From contig NC_063448.1 of the NCBI RefSeq assembly GCF_020379485.1, forward strand, positions 12,237,726 through 12,301,725: a stretch of DNA of 64,000 nucleotides, read 5' to 3'. Both the position numbers and the translations under genes were made by a program. The notes beneath the pieces are model-generated. The model had not been told where the DNA came from. It saw nothing but the letters and a program-made list of their open reading frames with translations, and made no database searches. Positions 1 through 10,472 of this stretch are shown in pieces; position 1 is the first letter of the stretch; each line of letters starts with the position of its first letter. This DNA is from Brassica napus (lineage: Eukaryota > Streptophyta > Magnoliopsida > Brassicales > Brassicaceae).

Positions 1-301
1 CCGGATTTGAGCACAGCCGGGTAAAACATTAGCCTTGCTCCCCCTCCACAAAAATAAGCTTCTAAATTCCGAAAAAGTTTTTTGCCCCAAAATATATATT
101 CTTAGCACCCTTAATTCGTAGGCAACAATATGTATCATGTCTTATGTAAGAAGCAATACACTTTGTGTTTCTTGTGGTTGTAAACCAAAAAAGTATATAC
201 ATATTGTATTAGTTCGTGGTTCGTATCTGTACTCTATACATGAGCCTTTTGACAGTTTTACAAGAATATAGCTAGGAAAGCTTGGTCAAAACAATGGTCA
301 A

Positions 302-556
302 CTATGGAAGGTGGTCGAACCTGGCTGATTCATGTTTGACCCATGAGTTGACTTTCTCTGCTTCACGGCCAAGTCTTTGCTCCTCCAATCTCGCTGCCTT
401 AAGCTGACTCTCTTGCTCCTTCACGGAGAAAGTGCTTGCGTCCGATAGAAATTTGTCATCGCCTGTTGGCAAGCTACGGTCACCGTTGTTGCCCGTGGTA
501 CTTTCATAGGTATCTGGATGGCGAGAGCAGCACAAGTTTGAGCCCATGTGGATCAA
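302..556 (-). CDS. Unidentified 3' exon or gene fragment, coiled-coil-like
   Basis: An 84-codon open frame on the minus strand ends in TAG at 302. The last ~45 residues are rich in E, K, Q and R and look like a charged helix or coiled coil (for example KEQESQLKAARLEEQRLGRE). The codon use looks more gene-like than the flanking AT-rich DNA. A plausible acceptor CAG precedes residues DTYEST, so the true exon may begin near 510. No upstream exon is recognisable toward 800, where a Copia element begins, so this could be the last exon of a gene cut off by insertions or a captured fragment. I do not recognise the family. Confidence 0.3.
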   Translation of the reverse strand: MIHMGSNLCCSRHPDTYESTTGNNGDRSLPTGDDKFLSDASTFSVKEQESQLKAARLEEQRLGREAEKVNSWVKHESARFDHLP

Positions 557-805
557 ACTAAATATTTGATGGAATTAACTACGGAAAGACCTTATAAGAT
601 TGAAAGAAAAAAATTATTTTTAAAGACTGAAATTCGAGAACAAATGAGAGAGAGGGCCAGAGGGGATTGGTTAGTGTTGGACCAGGACGTGTTATCTGCT
701 GAATATTAGTGGTTCGAGAAAAGATGAAAACTTGCCTCACTTTTTTTTTATAAATTTGTGAATTGGAGTATGACATCAGTAATAAAACAAAAAAAATTGT
801 ATACT

Positions 806-1181
806 TGTTATAAATTAAGCATTGAAATGATCATCCACTTCTTTACCAAACTCAAGCACTATGATCATCCACTCCTTTACCAACTCAAACACTATGATCA
901 TCTACTCATCAAGCATTATGATCACCCACTCATTTACCAAATTAAGCACCATCTTTGTTATTTTATGTATTGTTGTTCACTATAAATACCATCATTCATC
1001 TCACTCTTTTGTACACCATAAACAAGAACAAGAGTTTATAATCAAAGAACCATTACATCTTCTTCTTCTTCCTTATAATAAACTTTCTCCCTCATATTAG
1101 TGTTATTTGCTTCCTACGGGTATTAAATTCTACTCTTATTTAAATTTCTCGATACTATAAATTATAAATTATTTCATAACA
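806..1181 (+). repeat. 5' LTR of Copia 1
   Basis: It is nearly identical to 6124-6501 over its whole length. It holds short internal repeats (CAAGCACTATGATCATCCAC and variants, about four copies at 850-930). A TATA-like TATAAATA lies at 981-988, about 200 bp before the LTR end, which fits an LTR promoter. Confidence 0.85.
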
Positions 1182-1240
1182 CGTTATCAGCACGATCACT
1201 CTGCGATTCGGTAAAATTTATTTGTATCATTTATACCCTG

Positions 1241-1530
1241 TTATAATGGTCGGTATACCGCCTCTACTATTATTTATATCATGTTATAATGGCCGGAATA
1301 CCGCCTATATTATTTACTAGTAATTTAATTTATTTATTGGTCGACCGAGCCGCCTTATATCCTGTTTATTATTTATTGGTCGGCCGAGCCGCCTTATATC
1401 CTGTTTATTATTTATTGGTCGGCTGAGCCGCCTTATATTCTGTTTATTATTAATTGGTCGGCCGAGCCGCCGTATAATTTATTTATTATTCTGCATTGAT
1501 CAGCTGAGCCGTCGCATGATTTGTTGTCAT
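1241..1530 (+). repeat. Tandem palindromic repeats in Copia 1 leader
   Basis: Two kinds of repeat lie just after the primer site. A ~43-bp unit occurs twice (near 1241 and 1284) around the perfect palindrome CGGTATACCG or a variant of it. A 39-bp unit starts at 1334, 1373, 1412 and 1451, with a weaker fifth copy near 1493. It is centred on GGTCGGCCGAGCCGCC, which contains the palindrome TCGGCCGA. Spacing is exactly 39 bp for the first four units. A cis-regulatory or packaging role is possible; that is inference. Confidence 0.8.
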
Positions 1531-1641
1531 ATAACATAAATATTTCATTGTCATAATTTTTCACTTTTATGAAATTTTATAGATTTGATTGACCGTTTAA
1601 TACGATATTTTCAGACTAATTTTTGGTGCACTCGATTTAAC

Positions 1642-1720
1642 CCCAACGGTCACAAAGAAAATTTTTCAAAAATTTTCTCTTTCTCCAACGGTCATGAACA
1701 GTAATTTTCATCTATAAATA
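1642..1720 (+). promoter_or_regulatory. Internal promoter-like unit: two MSA motifs plus TATA box
   Basis: CCCAACGGTCA (1642-1652) and TCCAACGGTCA (1684-1694) both match the plant mitosis-specific activator consensus YCYAACGGYYA, which is bound by three-repeat MYB proteins (established knowledge). TATAAATA follows at 1713-1720. A CT- and CA-rich leader then runs to an ATG at 1814. The order MSA, MSA, TATA, leader, ORF resembles a complete G2/M-type promoter lying inside the retrotransposon. Whether it is active cannot be judged from sequence. Confidence 0.55.
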
Positions 1721-1813
1721 CAACTCATTTTCACTCCATTTCATCATCCAAAACATTTCATCTTCTCTCAAAAATTTCAAATCGCTCTCCTCCGATTTTT
1801 CATTTCAAGGAAG

Positions 1814-1981
1814 ATGATTCGCGCACTTTTGTTTTTATGTGCCATTTTTATTTGTGTTTCTATTTATGGTTTATTCGTTGGAGAATTTACTCCGAGTGAA
1901 TTTAAGATGAATATCGGTTTAATTTTCTTTACATCGCTTCTCCTTGTAATTGCTTGCATGATTAATGTAAACGGTTTTTAA
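1814..1981 (+). CDS. 55-residue two-membrane-segment microprotein ORF
   Basis: The ATG at 1814 is the first ATG clearly downstream of the TATA box at 1713, and TAA ends at 1981. The protein has a basic residue at position 3. A hydrophobic segment spans about residues 4-22 (start MIRALLFLCAIF), a short polar loop covers 23-32 (FVGEFTPSEF region), and a second hydrophobic segment runs from about 34 to 51. The predicted shape is a hairpin membrane protein. It sits in the leader of Copia 1 where gag would normally follow, but no gag is recognisable. An A-rich run (2028-2059) follows the ORF. I know no family match. It may be chance, a captured host small gene, or an element accessory gene. Confidence 0.4.
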   Translation: MIRALLFLCAIFICVSIYGLFVGEFTPSEFKMNIGLIFFTSLLLVIACMINVNGF

Positions 1982-4704
1982 ATTATGAAGTTCATAATAA
2001 ATGGTTCATTTTAAAATTGCGAAATTCTAAAAAAAATAAAAAAATAAAAAAAAAAATATATTTATATATAGTCATTTTAGACGATGATATATATATATAT
2101 ATATATCAACGCTTGTCTATATGCAAGAATAATAGTTATTTGATGAATTAAATTTTGCTTATTATACTTTAATATGCTTCATGGTTTAATGGTATTAAGG
2201 AAACATACTTTATGATTCATGGTCTAACATCATAAAAGAAATTATTTGTAATCGGTTTGTTTTGTAGTCGATTAGTCTTTGGTCTAATATCATAAAAGAA
2301 TTTGGATTATATGTTGATATTTACTAATGTAATGGCCATGTTTATATGAGCAAAATTTAAAGTTTTCAGGATTGTGTATTCTCTCGGAAAGATATGTACA
2401 AGTTATCAGCCAATTCAGAAACGTGAACAGCTGAAACTTTCATCACCGATATACTTCTGTTTATAAGATAAGTATTTTTATGCTTTATATACAAGTTTAA
2501 CAAACTTGATTAGATAAATCAATTTGCATGAAGTTGGCAGTGATATAAATTTGTTCATTAAATTGATTGATAGGTTAAACTTTGTTAAAAAGCATGAGAG
2601 TAATAATATAGTCTATATAATAATTACTATGAAAGTTTTATTTATTTTCTGATATAATATGACACCTTTGTTAATACATATTTATATATATTTGAAATAT
2701 TTTGATTTTATTACCATTTATATTGGGGATTTTAAGTTTAAAGCTTGACTCTAAAAGATCCATAAGTTTTGGAGAATAATATATATATAAAAAAAGGTAT
2801 TATCACCTGAAGTGATTACCTAAAGCTCATTTTATATTTTGCATTTAAAGATTACAAGACCTGAAGTCTGTAAATAAAGCCAACTATGTTGGATGTTAAG
2901 TTTAAAGGTAAATTTTTTTCAATAAATTTTTTTATGATGCATATATATTGAAAAATATCTATTGATAAATCACGTCTAGTTGATTATGATTCATTCTCCT
3001 GAAGAGAATATGACATTTATACCCTTTTAGACGTGAACATTGGTCAAGAAAATGAACATAAAAGTGGTTTTAGACGTAAGCATAAATGAGGTCAAGGTCC
3101 AAAGAGTTTCTTTATAGAACTCATACTCTCACTTAAAGTTGAGAAAATAAACATGGTAATAAAGAAAAGAAATTATGAATTCATCTGAAGATGAAAGAAA
3201 ATTTATTGTGTGTACAATACAAGGTAGTAAAAACTTATAGAAAGCTTAAAAAGAGGATCTATATGATGCTCCAGAAGTGTACATAGTATTACTGCACATA
3301 AAAATTCAATTTAAAGTTCTTAAGAATGCAATTTAAAGTTCTTAAGGTATTGTATTTTTATAAGTATCAAAAGTTAAAAGGATCTACGAAAAATACATAA
3401 CCCATGTAGGATATGGTGTTGATTAAGAAAATGAGATACATTCGAGATTGATAAACCTGTAGTATTATCATCTCGAGGGAAGAGTTAAAGAATCTCACTT
3501 TTTATGATAAGTCAAACATCCAGAAGATTATGTTTACACTAAAACTAAGATTGATGAATTTTTCTCAAAGTAAATCCATGAGATTTTGAGACACTTATAT
3601 TGAGACAATAAGCAAACGAAATGATATATACATTTCAATCAGAAATAATTCTCAAAGCAGTATAAGTATTTTAGAGAAAATATCTACAGCCTCTTATATA
3701 TTGTACTACACAAAGATTAGTATAATGAAGATAAATGTATAGTAAACTAGAAGTTTACATTTGGCATGAATCAGTTAGACCATTTTGGTTCATTAATAAT
3801 GCGAATATAAACTTAAAGGTCATATGCATAGTCATATAAGAACCAGAAGATTCTTCCGAATGATTTGACATATGTTGCTTACCCATAAGATAAAAGGGTA
3901 ATATGGTTTTCACCAGCCAAAATAAGATATTGGCATAAATAACGAAGATGTTAGTGGACTGATCACCCACTATGCATTTTTATAATATTGGTGAATTCAC
4001 TTCTTAAAGTCTTTAACGACTATAGCACATTCACTGAGATAAGTGCTAAACATTTTGAGCAACATTGGATCGCATCAAGCCAATAAATATTCACTAGTTC
4101 TCCCCATCATTGGTATAGAATCAGAAACCAATCATTTTCATCTAAGAATGTTGGATGTTGCTCCGCCACAGAGCTTCAAATGAAGATGTGTTTTCAAATG
4201 AGGTTGGAAATATATGTTGGATATAAATCTCTATTGACACTTAAGAATCCAGAGCCATCCCCGAAAACTATAAGTAAGGCTATACATGAATTCTAAAAGT
4301 GAGTTAGTACTTCCAACATAAGGGGGAGAAAATAAACAGCTGGAAAAGAAAATAAGTTGAAATGAATTATCATTGATCCTCGGGCTAAACACAATGTGAA
4401 ATAGAAGTCCAAAAGATAATTCATTTCAAAACTTACTAAAGCAGTTGCCAGACACGACCCATATAAATATAGTGATCAAGTCACATATACCAGCTGTAAA
4501 TGCTCCAATAAGAATAAATGTTCTACAAGAACAATATCAAACTGCTAGTCACGCCTGCAGCGTGGTAGACAGATTGGTTCCAAAGATAAATCCTCGTAAA
4601 TGAAAAAGGAGCATATATTGATAATGGTCAAAACGAGGCAATATAGTTTTGTATGATCTCCAGAAGAGAAATTAAACATGACTGACGAAAATTCAGGTAC
4701 CTGA

Positions 4705-5200
4705 GACAAATGAAGAGATCTCAATAAGTTATGTCATGTATGAAACAAAATGGAACCGATAAGAAAATTGACGTCGATGATATTATACATGCAAAGTAGC
4801 AGTTGATATAATAAATGAGAAAGAGGATCATGAAAGAAAGTCTATTGAAAAGTGTACACAAAGAAATGATTGGCCAAATCAGAAAGATGCAATAGACAAA
4901 GATATAAACTTCTTGTGAAATAGAGAAGTATTTGGACCAGTAGTCCATACACTAAAAGGTGTAAAACAAGTGAGATGTAAATGAACCGTTGCACACAAAG
5001 AAAGATCAATATGAAATTAATTGTGAAGAGACATAATTTCATGTGGTAGATGCAACTAGTTTCAAGTTCCTTATAGTCTGGTAATAAAGGAAGAACTTGA
5101 ATGAAACAATCCACTTGAAAAATGTTAATCCCTGAAAGTATAATCCATAAGGATTGATGATATCAAAATCATGTTCCCGGGAACTCTGCATATTCGATCG
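4705..5200 (+). pseudogene. Decayed Copia pol (reverse transcriptase N-terminal region)
   Basis: Interrupted plus-strand translations resemble the copia stretch before and into the reverse transcriptase. EISISYVMYETKW is read from about 4711, a DWPNQKDAI-like stretch from about 4869, and REVFGPVVHTLKGVKQV from about 4922. Stops and frameshifts separate them. A similar decayed RT-upstream stretch ending in a TSGG-like motif occurs in Copia 2 near 39861, supporting a common family. No function is expected. Confidence 0.65.
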
Positions 5201-5828
5201 AATTGAAACAAACTATTTTATGGGATATATGAAATATTAACAAATGTATCCATTTGTATTTATCAAGAGATTATAAATCAATAGAATCATGATTTGAATA
5301 TAATCAAAACTCCTGAAGAGTTATAAAAAAATATATTTTGGAAGAAAACTCTTGACAATACTATATTGTTTTTATGTATTCTAAACTGGAGATCTAAAAC
5401 TGAGATGTTATCATAAAGATCCTTAAAGTATTTTATTTAAGACGCTCGTATATGTTTGGTCCTGAAATACCATACGTAAGAGTGTTATTTAAGAAAATTA
5501 TTAATCTTTTTCATTACTGAAAAATGTAATTTCATATGAAAAGAAAGAAAATCATAATAGTAACTTCTATAGTTACAAATGAATAATTCGTATGTACGAG
5601 ACGAATTTCTATACGATTATATGTAAGAAATTTGGTTTGAAATCCAAATAGACCAATAAACTATTGTCTAAGTCAAAAGATAATTATGGACAAGAAGTCT
5701 AAATACCCTAGATATCCTAATAGAAATGAATAGAGTTTATTCTCTTAAGCTTAATTCTCTGAAGAGAGTTGATTGGAATGCATACCCTGAAGATATTGTT
5801 TCCAGAGAAAGAAATATGATAGTAAGTG

Positions 5829-6123
5829 TGGTTGTACTCTTTTTCCTTATCATGGTTTTTTTTTTTATCCCATTGGGTTTTTCCATGACAAGGTTTTAAC
5901 GAGGCAACAAAGAACATACAAAAGATAGACACCCAAAGAGAATGTTACAATTTGAGAGATGAAAATCTATCATTGTTCTAAAGGTTCTATGACTACTCAT
6001 TCGAGGGGGAGCTTACGTAGTTGTACTCTTTTTACTTTTACTACGGTTTTTTCCCATTGGGGTTTCCATGACTAGGTTTTTAACGAGGCACCACGTAATA
6101 CAAGATGGATGATCAAGGGGGAG
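5829..6123 (+). promoter_or_regulatory. Duplicated 3' stem-loop block and polypurine tract of Copia 1
   Basis: A block starting GTTGTACTCTTTTTCC occurs at about 5830 and again at about 6019. A related block is in Copia 2 at about 42058. In the first copy, CCTTATCATGG (5845-5855) can pair with CCATGACAAGG (5883-5893) at 10 of 11 positions, around a T-rich loop containing CCCATTGGG. All three blocks end in a TTAACGAGGCA- or TAAATGAGGCA-like string. A purine run AGGGGGAG lies before the second block (about 6004), and the polypurine tract proper is at 6112-6123. Confidence 0.6.
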
Positions 6124-6501
6124 TGTTATAAGATAAGCATTGAAATGATCATCCACTTCTTTACCAAACTCAAGCACTATGATCATCCACTCCTTTACCA
6201 ACTCAAGCACTATGATCATCTACTCATCAAACACTATGATCACCCACTCATTTACCAAATTAAGCACCATCTTTGTTATTTTATGTATTGTTGTTCACTA
6301 TAAATATCATCACTCATCTCACTCTTTTGTACACCAAAAAAACAAGAACAAGAGTTTATAATCAAAGAATCATTACATCTTCTTCTTCTTCCTTATAATA
6401 AACTCTCTCCCTTATACTAGTGTTATTTGCTTCCTACGGGTATTAAATTCTACTCTTATTTAAATTTCTCGATACTATAAATTATAAGTTATTTCATAAC
6501 A
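6124..6501 (+). repeat. 3' LTR of Copia 1
   Basis: Near-identical partner of the LTR at 806-1181, directly preceded by the polypurine tract at 6112-6123. It ends CATAACA at 6501. The high similarity between the two LTRs implies a fairly recent insertion, yet the interior coding region is strongly decayed. The element was therefore probably mobilised as an already defective copy. Confidence 0.85.
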
Positions 6502-6571
6502 GTCAACACCTTTAACGAGGAGTACAATTTGATGAGTTCAATACTATTCGCTAGAATTTGAAAACTATATA

Positions 6572-6806
6572 CTCCATCCATTTCATATTAAGAGTCGCAG
6601 AAAAATTTTTACGTTATAAAATAAGTGTCGTTTTCGATTTTCAATGCAAAATTATTAATTTTATTCAGCAACTTATTTTTCTATTGGTTGAAGTATAGTT
6701 AAGTGTGTAAGTAATTATGTTTTTATATAGAAAATATAAAAAATTAATTGTTTCTTAATCTATGTGCACGAATCCAAAATAACATTTAAAATGAAATGGA
6801 GAAAAT
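6572..6806 (+). mobile_element. Stowaway-like MITE
   Basis: The left end CTCCATCCATTTCAT after TA and the right end ATGAAATGGAG are near inverse of each other, as in Tc1/mariner-type Stowaway elements. A second copy in opposite orientation lies at 27056-27265 and shares long internal stretches such as TTTTTCTATTGGTTGAA and variants. There is no coding capacity. Confidence 0.6.
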
Positions 6807-7605
6807 AATACGTTTGTGATTAATAATGTATTTCTTTAGATATGAATGTTTGATGTTTTGACCATTTCACACCTATTAAAAACAATAAATAAGTCATTTA
6901 TTATCATTTTTTGGCTTTACTAATAAAGTTTCACTATTCATATTTTTATATTTTACTTGGGTCGGCATGGGCTACTTGTGAGGCCCCGACCCGGTTTTTC
7001 TTACCGCCGATACGTCTTCGGTTTGCTTTCCTCGATCAAAGATTTTTCATACCCTATTTTCCCTAACCTATGATTTATATCCAGTTTTCCTCTATGAGGT
7101 TCCGTTCAGTTCCCAGTGTTTACTAAGTCTATACAGCATCCTAGCAAATCACTAAGATAAACAGTATAATAAATGTTTACCTTATTGCCTTGGTGCTTGG
7201 TTGTCCGCTTGACCATCCATACGATCATGCCTGGCTGACGCCATGTTCTCCCATCCGTCCTTATCCAGTCAGCTCGATCAGAAGACTTAACCGAATTCCC
7301 TTGTTCCTTTGTCACTCAACCAACCATCCCCACGTGACCAAGTATCAGGAGAAACGACTTGATCTCCGACTAGCCATCCAGCACAAACAGTGCGCCAGTC
7401 TTACTAGCCTTCCAGAACCAGTCTCCGATCACTCCTTGATCAAATAGTACCTCACTCCGCCCATAGGCCCCCAGTACTCCTCTCGGCTATACTGGCCTCC
7501 AGTCCATCCCGTATCACAACCCAGTTCTCTTGAGCCATTCGCACCAGTATACTCGATCATGATTCCAGTTGATCCTCTTATGTACGTCGCCAATACGAAT
7601 GGCAT

Positions 7606-8808
7606 TGTATTACGTGTATACGCACACCAATTAACCTAATGTGCACACTACCACAATCGAATGGTATGTCGATGTAGCACTTTAGGATCGAATCCACAGA
7701 GACCAACGATTACACTTTATCTTTATGGGATCAATACTTAGCTAAAACAATATGGGGGTTTTAAGATTTGAGGGTTTTGTGAGAAACAAGTAACAAGATT
7801 AATTAAAGTATTCAAATAATTAAAATGCTAGCCTAGGGTGGTTTGATCGGGTGTTAAGCAAGTGTGAGCCAAACAATTATTCAAGTTCAATTAAGAGCAA
7901 GTCTAGAACTCGGATCACTCAAATAGAACAGTCCACTGTCGTGGTACTGCTCCCTATGCTGATCGATCTTGATACCTAAACTCTCGTTTGGATCAAGACG
8001 CGACAGCAAGCAATAGAGATCAAGTCCGATATGTTCACAAAACACCCTAACATCTACTTTCGCTGGTTAGGGATGCAATGCTCATTCATAACAGATCTAG
8101 CAACCTATTACACGGTTAATGAACAGGTTAAACCTAGGATCTAACATTAAGCGGCCAGTTTAATGCAAGCATTAAGAACAATTATGAATGAAGACAATCA
8201 ATGGTTTCACCTATCTATGTTTAACTCACGGATCTAACACCCAAACACCCTAGACTAAGCAAGTTGACTACTCAGCCATGAACAGAGAAAACACAGAGAC
8301 AGAGACTGAATAAAACATGTGTAGATAAAATAGAATAAGGGTTCAGGGGGTTCTTCTCTGTGGTGAGAGAGATGGAGCCTTCTCCCTTTATAAAGTATCA
8401 AATCACAAATCTCTAAAAGCTCAAGTCTGGTTCCCTGTGTAAAAAGTAGCGTAGAATGTAAAAAGAAAGAGAAAAATATGATATATCAAAGCCACAGACG
8501 GCTGGGAGAAAAAGATGGGATAATTAGGGCAAATCCCGTAATGACTTGTAGTTTCCTTAAAAATCTCTGCCGCTGGAACATGCACTTGGGTTGCTCCGCT
8601 CTATCCGGAACAGTCACTCGGGTTGCTCCGCTATCGGGAACAGTCACTCAGACTGTTCCGCGTGAAAATCTTCAGATTGCATTCTTTTCTGCATCTTTTG
8701 TTCCAACTGGTGCATCTCTCATCCAATGCAACTCCAGGCATGTAATGACTCGAAAAAGACTAGAAAGACTCGATAAAGACTTGAAAACCAATTATAAAAC
8801 ATATATCA
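7606..8808 (-). repeat. 3' LTR of the Athila-like element
   Basis: 1203 bp, nearly identical to 12943-14171. Relative to the other LTR it lacks about 26 bp next to its outer end, between two CATATAT direct repeats. This looks like a small slippage or recombination deletion. Confidence 0.88.
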
Positions 8809-8820
8809 ATTCTCCCAGAC

Positions 8821-10472
8821 TTAGATCCTTGTTTGTCCTCAAACAATGTCAAGTATCAAGAACAGGGAGAAAGGTTTGAAAGTGTGGAAAATCTCCTATT
8901 CTCAGCAACCATACTTTGACCACGAATCTCTGAACCATATAAACAGTAAAACTAGGACAATACACCCTTACCGGAACCCCACTGACTGCTGTTCAAAAAT
9001 CGGCTCCATACTCTACATCTCAAACCAGAAAAAGCAACATTATCGAGACAGAACTCCCTACATTCATTTAAGAGTAGCGTGAGATTCTCATCACATGCAC
9101 TATTCAGGGTAGACGGGCTAGGTGTTAAACAGGCTATTTAATGGTGGAGTTAAAAGTGTTTAGGGGCTACCATTTCATTGTAGAGGATGCAGGATATCGC
9201 ACAAAATGGCAAGAGAGGATAGATCCATTTGATGTCCACAGCCTCTACTCGTTTTTGCTCTATCTGGTGAGACTGTTCTGATGACGGAACAGGCGACTGA
9301 TTGTTCTGCTTTCTACTTTCCTCTACACACTCTTCAATACTTGGTACCAACTTCTTGCTCGACCTTCCCAGTGGCTCATGTTTCTTTGATTTCTTCCCAT
9401 TCTCCATCTCCTTATTTTCGTTTTTTTTTTTTTTGGTGATATGACGGAGAAGGAGGTAATACATGATGGTTCTGAGTGCCACTAGTGGTTCTGATTTCGC
9501 AACCATTCTGGTTCTCCACCCCTGCTCTTTTGCAGTTCATTGGTTTTGGAGCGGTTGCTCCCTAAATCTGTTTGTTCTTCTTTCTGAATGAATTTCTGCA
9601 GCAGTAATGAGTAAGAGGTTGTATTGATCCTTTCCTCTCCGACCTTTTTGCACATATCTGCACATATGACACTGAAAAACAAATGCATGAATGTGGAATA
9701 AAGGCTAAGGTGCAGGGTGGGAACTAGCTAAAGATGAACTAGCCACTCAAGATCAGCAAGATGGATAAAAATGATAAGAAGGCCTGAGTGTGTTCTCGTT
9801 TCCCTGATCTAATGCTCATAACAAGAAGAATTTTAGTCAAGATTAGGTTCAAGTTAGGTGGAGTTAAGTCTACCCAGTGTAACATGATCGGCTGAGAACT
9901 TCTGGAGAATCAAGTGAGATATGTCAGGGTGTTCCAGGTCCACATGTGTGTCTTTCGCCACTGCTAAGGTCACTGAATAAGATAATTAAAACACGAGGTC
10001 AGTGATCAACACGGAATAATGTCATAATTCCCACAAAGTTTTGACTGACTCGATCATAAAATCTGACTCAAACTGACTCAAAAGAAAAACAAAAGAAAGA
10101 AATGAGTTAGTAAACGACGAAAACCCTCCCCCAGACTTACTTCACACCGTCCCTGGTGTGAAAATAAATCAGAAAGAAGGTGAAAACAAGAATAAAGGTT
10201 TTTTTTGTGTGAGATACTTACCTGAGTGGAGCGGGCACTCCAAGAAAATTCTGGGTGTTCCATCGCAAGATCTCCGCCTAGAGTAGTCGCTGCTTCAGCA
10301 ACCCAGAATTTTTAATTATCTCGGATTTTTCTGCTTTTTGACCTGAGACTCAATAAACTAAAACGAAAAATAAGCAAACAAAAAACAAAACCAAGTTATA
10401 TTTACATTTACCAGTGGGTTGCCTCCCACCAAGCGTTTGGTTTAAGTCGCTAGCTTGACTTGGTGACTGGGA
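8821..10472 (-). other. 3' internal region of the Athila-like element
   Basis: About 1.65 kb between the gag remnant and the 3' LTR. A 118-codon minus-strand ORF (9506-9150) with a lysine-rich middle and a hydrophobic C-terminus lies where Athila elements carry an env-like ORF, but I see no recognisable motif. The string GGGAGGCAACCCAC (minus, about 10413-10426) is typical of this internal region in the family. A functional product is unlikely. Confidence 0.4.

Larger units (their letters stand above)
806..6501 (+). mobile_element. Copia-type LTR retrotransposon 1, degenerate
   Basis: Two ~377-bp LTRs (806-1181 and 6124-6501) begin TGTTATAA and end CATAACA. A primer-site-like sequence CGTTATCAGCACGAT follows the left LTR and a polypurine tract (ATCAAGGGGGAG) precedes the right one. 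The ~4.9-kb interior has no long ORF, but decayed Ty1/copia pol traces are visible around 4705-5200. The flanking 5-mers differ (atact before, gtcaa after), so there is no target-site duplication. That suggests rearrangement or inter-element recombination. The leader is unusual: it carries tandem palindromic repeats and a small ORF behind its own promoter-like motifs. Confidence 0.85.

Noticed and set aside
850..930. Short direct repeats in the Copia 1 LTR taken as a CRISPR-like array
   Set aside because: The units are contiguous variants without spacers, inside an LTR of a plant element.
7190..7447. 85-codon plus-strand frame left of the Athila element
   Set aside because: It is part of the LTR-like block; no motif, and its opposite-strand shadow is equally open.
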